NCBI GenBank assembly: GCA_002344795.1
Contig: DDUM01000068.1
Location: 5,489 to 69,488 of the forward strand
DNA: 64,000 nt
Source: Flammeovirgaceae bacterium UBA2338
GTDB lineage: Bacteria > Bacteroidota > Bacteroidia > Cytophagales > Cyclobacteriaceae
Reading direction: 5' to 3'
Below are positions 45,584-54,390 of the stretch, one piece after another. A program made the translations under genes and the position numbers. How positions within the stretch are numbered: position 1 is the first letter of the stretch; every line of letters starts with the position of its first letter. A model generated the notes under the pieces. It searched no databases. It was not told where the DNA came from and saw only the letters and a program-made list of their open reading frames with translations.

Positions 45584-45790
45584 CTAAGATTTAGTTGTTT
45601 CAGAATGTTTATGCTCCTTTTTTTGAGCATGTCCTCCGTGATGCATAGGCATCAACAGATGACAGGCAAACATGGCAACGATGAAAATCAAAAGGGATGT
45701 ATTACTGCTTAACCCTAATGCCGGTGCAAAGAATATCAGCAGCAACGGAATGGTGCATCCAACAATCATCCATAAAATGTGCTTTTTCAT
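45584..45790 (-). CDS. small His-rich membrane protein (DUF2933-like)
   Basis: A 68-aa protein, two short TM helices, then a His-rich cytoplasmic or periplasmic tail (MPMHHGGHAQKKEHKHSE). Resembles the DUF2933-type proteins that accompany DUF5676 genes. First gene of the long leftward train; motif copy A lies 80 bases upstream. Confidence 0.65.
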   Translation of the reverse strand: MKKHILWMIVGCTIPLLLIFFAPALGLSSNTSLLIFIVAMFACHLLMPMHHGGHAQKKEHKHSETTKS

Positions 45791-45869
45791 TTGTCTATGA
45801 GTTTTTGATCATTCATGATTTAAATGATTTTTTATGTAGGTAAAATACGAGAATCACCAAGCTGGCAGC

Positions 45870-45902
45870 GGAATAATTTTGGTTAAAAGTTATATTTAAT
45901 TG
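45870..45902 (-). promoter_or_regulatory. regulon motif copy A
   Basis: Read on the minus strand: CAATTAAATATAA, CTTTT, AACCAAAATTATTCC. The gene-proximal edge is 80 bases from the ATG of 45584-45790. A TATTTTAC sequence follows about 22 bases further on, as a -7 element would. Confidence 0.65.
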
Positions 45903-46019
45903 ACAATGATAAAATTCGACTTCAGTCTATTCGAAATGGTTCCCGGATATGGAATATGCTTGCGGCTAAACAGCAGGTGTGGTGCATCTGTATGAATTGG
46001 GATTGTTTTTCTCAAACTC

Positions 46020-46598
46020 TCAGACTGCTGTCAATCGCAAATGGAATACCACCGAAACATTGTCAGTGACTTTGATGGCTCCAAATAATTTTTCAGGAGG
46101 CGTCAAACCGAAATCGCTAAACTTAAAATCTTTATGACCCTCAAGGTGCTTTTCCATAGAGTTGGATGATTTGATCGTGCACTTGATGGGATAGCTTCTG
46201 GATACCCCCGATATCGATATTTCTATTACTCCTGTGTGTTTGTTTTTTAATTCAGGTCTTCCTCCCAGCATTAACAGTTTGATAGTCAACTCCGGATAAG
46301 CGTCTTGCTTTAATGTCTTTTTAAGATCTCTTGTTATTAGTGCATTTTCACAGTCGAAACCTGCTGTGTTAAGCAAGATTACCCCCTCCAAAACTTTCAA
46401 GCCGTCTTTATTACTGGACTCTCTTAATGTATCAATCCCTGCGTAGTCGGTCGATGAACAGCGGAACCGGTTTATATTTGTTGTGCCCGTAATCTCCAAT
46501 CTGCTGCTTGAAGTAACGAGCCACAATTTATCTTCCCGGTTGCCAGAGCCTGGATTGAATTGCATAAAGATCAAAACTATTTGAAGCAATAGGATCAT
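46020..46598 (-). CDS. YceI-like exported protein
   Basis: A 192-aa protein, short hydrophobic leader (about 1-13), then a YceI lipocalin-type beta domain: LEITGTTNINRFRCSS, DCENALITRDLKKTLKQDAYPELTI and FKFSDFGLTPPEKLFGAIKV. YceI proteins bind isoprenoid-like lipids in the periplasm. One of three YceI-like genes in the island. Confidence 0.8.
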   Translation of the reverse strand: MILLLQIVLIFMQFNPGSGNREDKLWLVTSSSRLEITGTTNINRFRCSSTDYAGIDTLRESSNKDGLKVLEGVILLNTAGFDCENALITRDLKKTLKQDAYPELTIKLLMLGGRPELKNKHTGVIEISISGVSRSYPIKCTIKSSNSMEKHLEGHKDFKFSDFGLTPPEKLFGAIKVTDNVSVVFHLRLTAV

Positions 46599-46625
46599 GG
46601 AAATGTTTCGATTGATTTATAAAAA

Positions 46626-46660
46626 GGAGACGGATACGATTCACCATCGATATCCGCCTC
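46626..46660 (-). terminator. rho-independent terminator after the porin gene
   Basis: Read leftward: GAGGCGGATA, 14 bases, TATCCGTCTC, then CTTTTTA. It ends the YceI-porin unit just past the stop at 46681. Confidence 0.7.
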
Positions 46661-46680
46661 TGCAGTAAGACCAGAATTTT

Positions 46681-47967
46681 TTAGAAGCTAATCACCGCCT
46701 CAACAACAACTCCGCTAAACTCAGCTCCGGCAAATCTTCCGGTCCAGCCGTTTCCTTTATACTCTTGCTTGACATACTCTACCTTCGTCAGGATATTTTT
46801 GGAAAGAAACCAGCCTCCACCAAGATTTAAGCGACTAAGGTCTAGATTTTCGGTTGCGCTTTCCAATTGTTTTCCTTTTATGGTATTATATCTTCCTGCT
46901 ACATAGAAGTTTTCGGTTGCGCCAAACCGGTAAACAAGTTCTCCTGCAAGTTGAGTGAAATCTCCTTCGGTATCCACTTGGGGTGTAGTAAACTCATTAC
47001 TTCCATTGGCTAGTTCATATACACCAAAGAACTCCAGTCCCTTGAATTTGATGAAAGGATTAAATTGAATGGCAGTTATTTTTGTAAAGCGCGCGTTGTA
47101 CCGGCCATCAAAATTTCCTCCCTGCGTATTGCCATTGGCATCAGGAACTGTATACAATACATTGTAATACCGGGATCCGGCACGGTCTCCACCATAAAGC
47201 CAGGTACCTGTAGTGGCACCTTTGTTGATATACCATGAACCCGTCAGTCTTAGCCTCAGATCGTCATTAAGCTGTTTATCGTATCCCAACTTACCGTAAA
47301 ACGATGGCTTATTGTCCGATGTACTGGTAACCGTTACATTTTGATTAAGCTTGCCATTGGTTAATCCCACCACCGCGAGAAGACCATTATTCTGAACTGT
47401 TATCTCCCCAAATGGTTCGGTTGAAAAGGCATCCATTATGAAGTTTTCAACAAAGGGATTGAAGATGGCTCTTGCATTATCCGATCTCCTGAAATGAGTA
47501 TCACCATAGTTAAATTCGTCATAGCCGAACTTGATGGTTGTGTATTTCATTACACCTTCCAGAAGTCCAGGCTTAATAAAATCAAGCTTATCAATTTGTA
47601 GATATCCACCTTTTACATAATCATTCGTATGGTTCCTGGAAGACCAGTAACCGCGCAAGTGCATCCTCACGCCATCCAACAACTGAACATCTACGTTCAG
47701 GTTTGCGGTAGGTAAATTGAAATCCGATCCCAATTCCACCAGGTTGTCAGCCGTGTTAGATTGGTTTAGTCCCTGGAACTGAATGGCAAAATCGCCACCG
47801 ATCCGCACCTTTAACCCATCAAACACAACGGTGTCATCTTTACTTGTCTCGTAAACGTTCATTCCTCGTTGATCATTCGGTCTCCAATACTGCAGTTTGT
47901 TGTTCTGGGCGTTGGCCGATAGCAACACACCTGCAAGTAGCATAATAGTTATAATTACATTTTTCAT
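46681..47967 (-). CDS. outer-membrane porin-like beta-barrel
   Basis: A 428-aa protein with signal peptide (about 1-20) and long series of amphipathic strands ending VVVEAVISF, the usual aromatic C-terminus. Resembles Bacteroidota porin-like (phosphate-selective porin-type) barrels. It overlaps the stop of the upstream YceI gene by 4 bases, so the two are co-expressed. Confidence 0.75.
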   Translation of the reverse strand: MKNVIITIMLLAGVLLSANAQNNKLQYWRPNDQRGMNVYETSKDDTVVFDGLKVRIGGDFAIQFQGLNQSNTADNLVELGSDFNLPTANLNVDVQLLDGVRMHLRGYWSSRNHTNDYVKGGYLQIDKLDFIKPGLLEGVMKYTTIKFGYDEFNYGDTHFRRSDNARAIFNPFVENFIMDAFSTEPFGEITVQNNGLLAVVGLTNGKLNQNVTVTSTSDNKPSFYGKLGYDKQLNDDLRLRLTGSWYINKGATTGTWLYGGDRAGSRYYNVLYTVPDANGNTQGGNFDGRYNARFTKITAIQFNPFIKFKGLEFFGVYELANGSNEFTTPQVDTEGDFTQLAGELVYRFGATENFYVAGRYNTIKGKQLESATENLDLSRLNLGGGWFLSKNILTKVEYVKQEYKGNGWTGRFAGAEFSGVVVEAVISF

Positions 47968-48596
47968 TGCTTTGTGATTTTATTTGTTGAATTAGAAAAA
48001 ATTAGTTTGAAAGAAAGAATCAGATCATCCCCGGTCTTAATGGTACCGAAAACGGCCGTTGGAGGATCTATATTGAATTCTGAAAATTTTATGGTGCGTT
48101 CCCCTGAGAACTGAATTTTGTCATCTTCAATTTGATAGCCTACCTCTAGTATTGCCTCGCGTGTAATTCCCGATATAATGAAATTACCCTTTGCCATTAC
48201 TTGTTGTCCTCCAATTCTTTCAACATCAATCAATTCAAAGATTATGTCAGGGAATTTGTCGGCTCTTAGCGATTTGTAAGCATTTGTATCCATTGTCCCT
48301 TTTCCACTCTTCAGCGAACGCACGGGCATGATTACTTTCAAGGAATTTATCTTCACTAGTTCACTGTTTTCAAAGATCACCTTTGCCATCCCGGATGCGC
48401 TGTTGGATATCATTTCCCAATCATGAATGGTTGAAGTGCCGCTGACTTTTAGTTCAGGATTAGCATTCAGCCTGTACGTTACCTGAGCTTGGGTTTGGAT
48501 ATTGGCGGTGATGAGTAAGATTATCAGAGAAGCGATGACTACCGGGCGATCTAAGCGCCACCCCTTTATTATATTGAAAATGTCTTTCGGTCTCAT
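47964..48596 (-). CDS. YceI-family periplasmic protein
   Basis: A 210-aa protein, signal anchor about 19-37, then the YceI domain: VSGTSTIHDWEMIS, LRADKFPDIIFEL and FSEFNIDPPTAVFGTIKTGDDL. Expected to bind a hydrophobic ligand such as a polyisoprenoid. First gene of the YceI-porin pair; motif copy B lies 68 bases upstream. Confidence 0.85.
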   Translation of the reverse strand: MRPKDIFNIIKGWRLDRPVVIASLIILLITANIQTQAQVTYRLNANPELKVSGTSTIHDWEMISNSASGMAKVIFENSELVKINSLKVIMPVRSLKSGKGTMDTNAYKSLRADKFPDIIFELIDVERIGGQQVMAKGNFIISGITREAILEVGYQIEDDKIQFSGERTIKFSEFNIDPPTAVFGTIKTGDDLILSFKLIFSNSTNKITKQ

Positions 48597-48663
48597 TTTG
48601 ACTTTCTTTGTTTTCGCAACTTTCTATCTAAAAACAAAGAACGGATGAGAAGTACAGGCTGGA

Positions 48664-48697
48664 GGAAATAATTTTGGCTATTACTTATACTTAATTG
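48664..48697 (-). promoter_or_regulatory. regulon motif copy B
   Basis: Read on the minus strand: CAATTAAGTATAA, GTAAT, AGCCAAAATTATTTCC. 68 bases from the YceI ATG. GTTCTTTG follows about 21 bases beyond the motif as a -7 candidate. A short palindrome CTGAT-AAAA-ATCAG lies just upstream. Confidence 0.7.
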
Positions 48698-48806
48698 ATC
48701 CTGATAAAAATCAGTCTGGGTCGCATTTGAAATTACGTGGGTTCCCTAGGTAGGATCAGGTTCACAACCCAGGTTGATAAGCAATTAAGGCCAGGACGGT
48801 TAAAAA

Positions 48807-49367
48807 CTATTTCAAACTTTCCTTGTATACCTTCAGGAGCCTGAACTCCTTAGTCTTTTTATTGTATGAGGCCAGATCAAAATCGCGCTCAAAGAGGGAC
48901 TCCAACGCCTCATGAAATCGGTGGTTGCTTGGAAAAACGCTTTTGAGGTTTGCCTTAGTCAATTCATGAACTTCATCACCGTTATCGCGGCTGAAAAAAT
49001 ATTCAACCGTAGGATCCCTGGGTATATAAACAAAATAGCGATAAAGTACGATCGGCTCGTATGGGTTCAAAATCTGATACACCTTTTCATCCACAAATCT
49101 GTAACTGGTTCCACCGCAAGCCTTATAACCATAGATTTCATTTTTAGCCAATGTATAGGCGGTATCGTTGTGCACTACCACGATATGTGGCCTGCTGAAA
49201 AAAGACTTAAGTTTGATTTTATGTTTTTGTGTTTTGCAATTGATGGCGTATGTTAACTTCCTATTTTGAAAGTCCATGTCACTCATGTAGACGCCACTGC
49301 TATCCTGTTGGGCTTGAACATGTAAAACAATAATTATTAGAAATACAGTAAGAAAAATAACTTTCAT
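48807..49367 (-). CDS. secreted protein of unknown function
   Basis: A 186-aa exported protein starting MKVIFLTVFL (the open frame reaches further upstream but lacks a signal peptide there). Signal peptide about 1-19. It contains CKTQKHKIKLKSFF, VYIPRDPTVEYFFSRDNGDEV and two conserved-looking cysteines. No family recognised. Downstream of the cytochrome/NrfD cluster, in the same direction. Confidence 0.55.
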   Translation of the reverse strand: MKVIFLTVFLIIIVLHVQAQQDSSGVYMSDMDFQNRKLTYAINCKTQKHKIKLKSFFSRPHIVVVHNDTAYTLAKNEIYGYKACGGTSYRFVDEKVYQILNPYEPIVLYRYFVYIPRDPTVEYFFSRDNGDEVHELTKANLKSVFPSNHRFHEALESLFERDFDLASYNKKTKEFRLLKVYKESLK

Positions 49368-49413
49368 TTTTAAACTTTTTAAACAGGTAGCCGTATATTT
49401 TGATACAAATAAA

Positions 49414-49674
49414 TCAATGCATTTGAATAATCTCATCCATGTTCGCATCGAGCATTCTTCTATATTCGTTGCTGTACCAATTTAGCGCATCGACTTTATC
49501 TTTATTTAAGTCCTCTGATTTCGAATAAGCTTCAAATGCATTATACCTGGCAGCCGCAAACATAATGGCTGCACCCACACGCTCTTTTGATTCTGATTTG
49601 GTAAATTCATTGGCTAGTTCTATGAACTTATCTGCCATTGCAGAACGCGGTATCTTCTGTGCTTTCTCATTCAT
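49414..49674 (-). CDS. DUF3144 protein
   Basis: An 86-aa, all-helical cytoplasmic protein with the DUF3144 pattern FIELANEFTKSESKERVGAA then MFAAARYNAFEAY. Function unknown. 35 bases from the cytochrome gene. Confidence 0.75.
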   Translation of the reverse strand: MNEKAQKIPRSAMADKFIELANEFTKSESKERVGAAIMFAAARYNAFEAYSKSEDLNKDKVDALNWYSNEYRRMLDANMDEIIQMH

Positions 49675-49709
49675 GTTGCTATGAAGGCTTGGTCTGACTT
49701 TATTTTAAT

Positions 49710-50117
49710 TTACTCTTTAAGAGTCCGTATATAATTGATTACCAACCAGCGGTCTTCTTCATCGGGTAATTTTTTCTCAAAACTATCCATATCGCCCCTT
49801 CCTGTCTTTATTTTATAAAATATAGCTCCATCTGTTTGCGACTGGAATTTATCCGATGAGAAATCACCTAAATCTCCTTTCATCTCTTTGGCCTTTGGAC
49901 CATCACCATATCCTTCCTTACCGTGGCACGATTCACAATATTTTGAATAGATGATCTTGCCTTCGGCCAATTCTCTTTTGTCCGATTTATCGGTAGGATT
50001 CTTTAGTTTATTAGCAGATTCAGGCACCACCCAATCCTTTGATTGATATAATTGTGCGAACGAATAGAGTCCAAAGGAAAGAAAGATTGACATAATAATG
50101 ACTAATGATTTTTTCAT
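49710..50117 (-). CDS. periplasmic mono-haem c-type cytochrome
   Basis: A 135-aa exported protein with one haem site, CESCHGKEGYGDGP (C61, C64, H65), and the distal Met region ...GDMDSFEKKLPDEEDRW. Signal peptide about 1-21. Probably the soluble electron carrier of the NrfD cluster. Confidence 0.9.
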   Translation of the reverse strand: MKKSLVIIMSIFLSFGLYSFAQLYQSKDWVVPESANKLKNPTDKSDKRELAEGKIIYSKYCESCHGKEGYGDGPKAKEMKGDLGDFSSDKFQSQTDGAIFYKIKTGRGDMDSFEKKLPDEEDRWLVINYIRTLKE

Positions 50118-50120
50118 AGT

Positions 50121-50984
50121 TTATTGAGTTTTAGATTTTGAGATTCTGTACAGGTTAAATGTTAATATGAGTATTGGCAACCACACGCCAAGGATAATCA
50201 GGTTAGGGAAAATTAGCAGATAGAGTGGGGTTTTAGTCGGTGGCGACCACATGGTTCTTTCATCGAAGGTGGACTCTTCTACAACAGGCACACCAATAGG
50301 TGCATTTACCATTGCCTTTATTGTACCATACGTATCATTTTCGTTTAGCACTACTTCAAAATTCAAATTACCGTCAACGCCAGGCATGGGGTCCACCAAG
50401 GGAATAAGTATTGAACCATTTTCATCAGTTTCATATCTATTCTCTCCTATTTGTAGCGAGCCATACAGTCGCTTAAGCCCAACCCTTAACGGCACCTCTT
50501 GCAACGGAATTCCGGAAGCATCAGTTAATACAGCCGAAATTTGATTTACGCTATCAATCATTTCTATTTTTGCCGTCAGGTTCGCGACTGAAAAACTAAC
50601 GGATGTTTCCCCATCTTCGAACCTTTCATTGTTCTCAATTTTTGCTATGTAATTGAAAACGGTAGCTTCCTCATTTTCAAGTTCATCTGCCGCTAGTAAA
50701 AACTTTGCTTTGCCATTCTCATTTGTTTTCACTTTTCCGAGATAAATCAAAGAATCATTTTGGTCAACCTTATATATACTGAATTCGAGATCGGAAGCCT
50801 GATCAAATCCATCCTTACCTTTATACTTGGCGGATATGCCAATGTAAGATTCCTTGTCCATTATTTTGGTATATTGTAATGACACCCTTGCTCTGTATTT
50901 TTTATCCTGAGCGTAAGCAAGAACACTTCCCAGCATTACAAAACTCAGTAAAAGAAGGGCTCGATATTTATAAAGGTCTTTCAT
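50121..50984 (-). CDS. membrane-anchored Ig-like protein of the electron-transfer cluster
   Basis: A 287-aa protein: signal peptide (about 1-25), two to three beta-sandwich repeats (about 30-235) and a C-terminal TM helix (about 255-280). No redox motif. Encoded between NrfD (2 bases away) and cytochrome c (3 bases), so it may be a structural subunit of that complex. No named family recognised. Confidence 0.6.
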   Translation of the reverse strand: MKDLYKYRALLLLSFVMLGSVLAYAQDKKYRARVSLQYTKIMDKESYIGISAKYKGKDGFDQASDLEFSIYKVDQNDSLIYLGKVKTNENGKAKFLLAADELENEEATVFNYIAKIENNERFEDGETSVSFSVANLTAKIEMIDSVNQISAVLTDASGIPLQEVPLRVGLKRLYGSLQIGENRYETDENGSILIPLVDPMPGVDGNLNFEVVLNENDTYGTIKAMVNAPIGVPVVEESTFDERTMWSPPTKTPLYLLIFPNLIILGVWLPILILTFNLYRISKSKTQ

Positions 50985-50986
50985 GA

Positions 50987-52297
50987 TTATTTTGTTTGAG
51001 CAGCATCGACCAATCCTCTTTCTTCAGAAGTTTCATGGATAGGTATAATGGGCAAGAACCGTACCAGCAGTGTAATAATGAGCAAAGCCGCAGCAAGGGT
51101 GGCAAAAGTGATCGACCATTCCATCCAGGTAGGAGAATAATGACGCCAGGATTCGGGTACACCTTGGATAGGAAGGAATGGATGACTTAATGTTGGCACA
51201 ACAATTATATACCGTTTCCACCATGCGCCTACTACTACTGCAATCGATACCAAAAAAAGAGGAAGTGGTTTTCTACCCTGAGGGAAAAGCAAGATAATTA
51301 CTGGAAGCACTAATCCTCCAATAATAGCAGTCCAAAACAAAGTGGCGTATTGCCCCGTGAATAAACTTTGAAGATGTACCGCCTCTTCTTCAGTTGATTT
51401 ATACGTTGGTATAAGGTATTCGTTGATATTGAAGTAGAGATAAATTAAACAAAGCAAAACGAGTGTTTTTCCCATTTTGTTAAAATGAAAGTCTGTGATG
51501 TAATTCTCCAGCCTGTAGGTTTTTCGAAGTACATACATTACCGCAACCACTGCCCCTGCTCCTGCTACAAACGCCCCTGCAATAAAGTAAGGTCCAAAAT
51601 TGGTACTGTCCCATCCAGGTCTATAGGTGGTCTCAAACAGCCATGCTGTAACCGTGTGAATTGCGAATGCGACAGGAATAATCAGTATTGAAAGTGCCTT
51701 TATGGAGCGCGAATAGATTCTGCGCTGTTCACTATTCCCGACCCAATTCAAAGAAAGTCCGCTATACCATTTTCTCACTCTTGCACTCTCTGGAGCATGT
51801 CTTTTAAGTATGCTGAAATCTGGTAACAGTGGGTAGTATAATAATAGGACACTAATAACCAGATAGGTTGTAATTACGATTACGTCCCAGATGATGGGCG
51901 ACTGAAGCCTGCCATGCATAAACAAGTTCAACATTCGGTCAGGTCGCCCCATATCGATGATAATAGTCACCCCCGCCATGATAATGGCGGCTACGGCAAT
52001 GATTTCGGCAATCCTGGTCAAAGGGGTACTCCACTTGATGCCTGATAAGCGTAAGATGGCTGTGATCAAAGACCCCACCAGGCTAATGGCCACAAAAAAA
52101 ACAAAATTTGAAATGTATACGCCCCACAAGGCATAGTCCCTCATGTCCGTTATCACCAGGCCCTGCCTCACTTGTTGAACATAGGAATACGATCCAACCA
52201 GAATGATCACTACCAGAATGGCCACCCACAGGTTTCCCTTCCAACTGAATTTCCTTGGTGCCAAATCATAGACCAATTGATCAAAATCTGTACTCAT
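50987..52297 (-). CDS. nrfD: NrfD/PsrC-family quinone-interacting membrane subunit
   Basis: A 436-aa membrane protein with about ten TM helices, matching the NrfD/PsrC/ActC family that exchanges electrons with quinones. Recognisable helices include VAILVVIILVGSYSY and the RPDRMLNLFMHGRLQSPIIWD segment typical of the family. Overlaps the 4Fe-4S gene by 4 bases. Its partner catalytic subunit is not in the cluster. Confidence 0.88.
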   Translation of the reverse strand: MSTDFDQLVYDLAPRKFSWKGNLWVAILVVIILVGSYSYVQQVRQGLVITDMRDYALWGVYISNFVFFVAISLVGSLITAILRLSGIKWSTPLTRIAEIIAVAAIIMAGVTIIIDMGRPDRMLNLFMHGRLQSPIIWDVIVITTYLVISVLLLYYPLLPDFSILKRHAPESARVRKWYSGLSLNWVGNSEQRRIYSRSIKALSILIIPVAFAIHTVTAWLFETTYRPGWDSTNFGPYFIAGAFVAGAGAVVAVMYVLRKTYRLENYITDFHFNKMGKTLVLLCLIYLYFNINEYLIPTYKSTEEEAVHLQSLFTGQYATLFWTAIIGGLVLPVIILLFPQGRKPLPLFLVSIAVVVGAWWKRYIIVVPTLSHPFLPIQGVPESWRHYSPTWMEWSITFATLAAALLIITLLVRFLPIIPIHETSEERGLVDAAQTK

Positions 52298-53250
52298 ATT
52301 CCTTCAGATTTTTCTACCGATTTGAATTCTGTATAATTGTCTAAACCTTCCTCAAAGTCAATAACCCTGTTGGATGGCGGTAGATAGTAGACACTTGGGG
52401 CCGTGCCCAAATTTTCCATCAGCCTGTAACCGGCTCTATCTTTCAACAATTTACTTAGCTGAAAAGACTGGCCACTTCCATTGGTCACTGTATCTTCATA
52501 CAGGTCACCAAAGCTGAAGACATCGTTCGGGCATGCGCTGACACAATGTGGCATTTCGCCTTTATCAATCATATGCGGACAAAAATCACATTTATCTACC
52601 GTTCCCTTTTGAGCAGGTACTCCTGAATAATCAGGGCTATAAGGTATACTTTCGGCTTTCTCGCCCTGCCAGGGATCTGACCAGTTAAATATTCTTACAG
52701 AGTATGGGCAAGCGGCCATACAAAATCGACAGCCAATACACCTATTATTGTCAATCAATACAATGCCATCCCTTCTTTTAAAGGTGGCGTCAACGGGGCA
52801 AACTTTAACACACGGAGGCTCATCACAGTGTTGACACAAAGTCGGCTGCCAATAGGGAGCACTCTTCTCATTGTCCTGCATTTTATAAATCTTGATCCAT
52901 GCATTATCGCCCGTGATATAGTGATTCTTATTACATGAGCTTTGACACTTCTTTGCATTTCTGCATTTGGCCAGATCTACCACCATGACGAACTTTCGGT
53001 TGGGAAATCCTTCTCGGGGATTATAGTCAATCTTCTTTTCGGGCACACTTTCAATTTGCGAGGACAGTACCTGCATCAGCGTGCCATCCGTTGACATAAG
53101 TTCAACGGTTTCCTCTGCTCCTTCATCCAGTCTGTAACCAAATACCTTTGCAAGGGCTACACTACCGGCTGCGGCCAGCACGCCAATTTTCAATCCTTTA
53201 TCAAGAAACTTCCTTCTGGATTTGTTATCATTCTCAAGATTGTTTTGCAT
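52294..53250 (-). CDS. Tat-exported four-cluster [4Fe-4S] ferredoxin-type subunit
   Basis: A 318-aa protein with a twin-arginine leader, SRRKFLDKGLKIGVLAAAGS (R12, R13), so it works in the periplasm. Four Cys groups: CRNAKKCQSSCNKNH, CQHCDEPPCVKVCPVD, CIGCRFCMAACPYSV and CDFCPHM...CVSACPND. This is the DmsB/NrfC/PsrB layout that passes electrons between NrfD and a catalytic subunit. Its short N-terminal segment after the leader resembles the small Tat protein encoded next door. Confidence 0.9.
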   Translation of the reverse strand: MQNNLENDNKSRRKFLDKGLKIGVLAAAGSVALAKVFGYRLDEGAEETVELMSTDGTLMQVLSSQIESVPEKKIDYNPREGFPNRKFVMVVDLAKCRNAKKCQSSCNKNHYITGDNAWIKIYKMQDNEKSAPYWQPTLCQHCDEPPCVKVCPVDATFKRRDGIVLIDNNRCIGCRFCMAACPYSVRIFNWSDPWQGEKAESIPYSPDYSGVPAQKGTVDKCDFCPHMIDKGEMPHCVSACPNDVFSFGDLYEDTVTNGSGQSFQLSKLLKDRAGYRLMENLGTAPSVYYLPPSNRVIDFEEGLDNYTEFKSVEKSEGI

Positions 53251-53267
53251 GAAATTTTGTTTACCTG

Positions 53268-53516
53268 TTATCCCTTTAGTTTAAGCCAACCTAACAGTGA
53301 TTTATTAGACATACTCTTTTCAACAATCTTCGCATCCTTTAAAGCACTCCTTTTTACTCTTACTACAGTACCTTTTGCTGTGAGCATTGTTGTAAATTCA
53401 TCGGCCGGGTTGTCTTGTTGCACCACAGCAGGTGCTTTGGCCATGCCTAGGAAAGGCAGCAGAACACCGACACCTAGAAAGCCCCTTCTTGAAAATCGTT
53501 TATCTTTCTTATCCAT
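53268..53516 (-). CDS. 82-aa Tat-leader protein related to the FeS subunit N-terminus
   Basis: Starts MDKKDKRFSRRGFLGVGVLL (the frame extends upstream but this ATG fits the Tat leader). After the leader comes DEFTTMLTAKGTVVRV, comparable to ETVELMSTDGTLMQV in the FeS protein 17 bases downstream, then a short basic tail. It has no Cys, so carries no cluster. It could be a Tat-delivered assembly partner or a truncated paralogue; function unknown. Confidence 0.6.
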   Translation of the reverse strand: MDKKDKRFSRRGFLGVGVLLPFLGMAKAPAVVQQDNPADEFTTMLTAKGTVVRVKRSALKDAKIVEKSMSNKSLLGWLKLKG

Positions 53517-53526
53517 ATAATTTCTT

Positions 53527-54387
53527 TTAGAAATTCCAAAGTCGATTAATATTAAACCCAATCAAGAATTGTGAATCCGATATCTTGTTTGTATTAAACA
53601 TATAGTTCTTCTGCGGAACTATACCATTGTAGTTTCCGACAAATACCTGAAAAGCATGAAGGCCTGTGGACATTTCGATACCAATAGCAAGTCCGGGGTT
53701 ATCAGAATTTTGATCCAGTGGCTGACTGTAATCGATAAGGATAGCAGATTTGTCGCTTATTTTCACTCGTCCGCCCAATGCTACAGCAAACTGGCCGTTG
53801 GACATGGTCTCATCTACTATGTTGTAGTGAGAATAACTGGGTGCAACCTGGATTGAGATAGCCGGGCTAAACCTGCGCATAATAATGATTTGACTGAAAT
53901 AGGAAAAACGGTTTGATGATGTGGGAAAAATTCCTCCCTTTCTTGCATCTATGGCTGCGTCTGCATATAAGGTAATACTTACCGGCACTCTGCCTGATCG
54001 TGTCTGTTGCATCAAACCCGCTTTGAGATTAAAATCCTGCAGCAGGTTACCCTTCGTTGTTCCAAAGCCCAATGTAATCCGGTTTGATATCGCATAGCTC
54101 AGCGCCATCCTTATATTAGAAGTACCCCACATGCCCAATAAATCCTGATTTCCAGCTTTGATCACACCAAACCGATGCTGAATATCAAATTGAAATGTTC
54201 CTTTCTCGTTTACCAAGCCCGTTGGATTGTCAATAAGCCAGGCACTTTGAAACGCATCACGCTCCGGCTTATCTACCATGTTTTCCGTCTGGGTATCCTC
54301 TTCTTGGGCGAATCCTGAGAATGAAAATATAAATAGGGCAATTAATATTGTTAACGGTTTCATATTCCTTAGTATGGTTTTGTCCAA
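53527..54387 (-). CDS. DUF5777-type outer-membrane beta-barrel
   Basis: A 286-aa protein: signal peptide about 1-26, then DUF5777-like strands (WLIDNPTGLVNEKGTFQFDI, GMWGTSNIRMALSYAISNRI) and the C-terminal GFNINRLWNF. This barrel family is regularly encoded with c-type cytochromes and NrfD clusters in Bacteroidota. 3 bases from the cytochrome gene upstream. Confidence 0.75.
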   Translation of the reverse strand: MDKTILRNMKPLTILIALFIFSFSGFAQEEDTQTENMVDKPERDAFQSAWLIDNPTGLVNEKGTFQFDIQHRFGVIKAGNQDLLGMWGTSNIRMALSYAISNRITLGFGTTKGNLLQDFNLKAGLMQQTRSGRVPVSITLYADAAIDARKGGIFPTSSNRFSYFSQIIIMRRFSPAISIQVAPSYSHYNIVDETMSNGQFAVALGGRVKISDKSAILIDYSQPLDQNSDNPGLAIGIEMSTGLHAFQVFVGNYNGIVPQKNYMFNTNKISDSQFLIGFNINRLWNF

Positions 54388-54390
54388 TGA

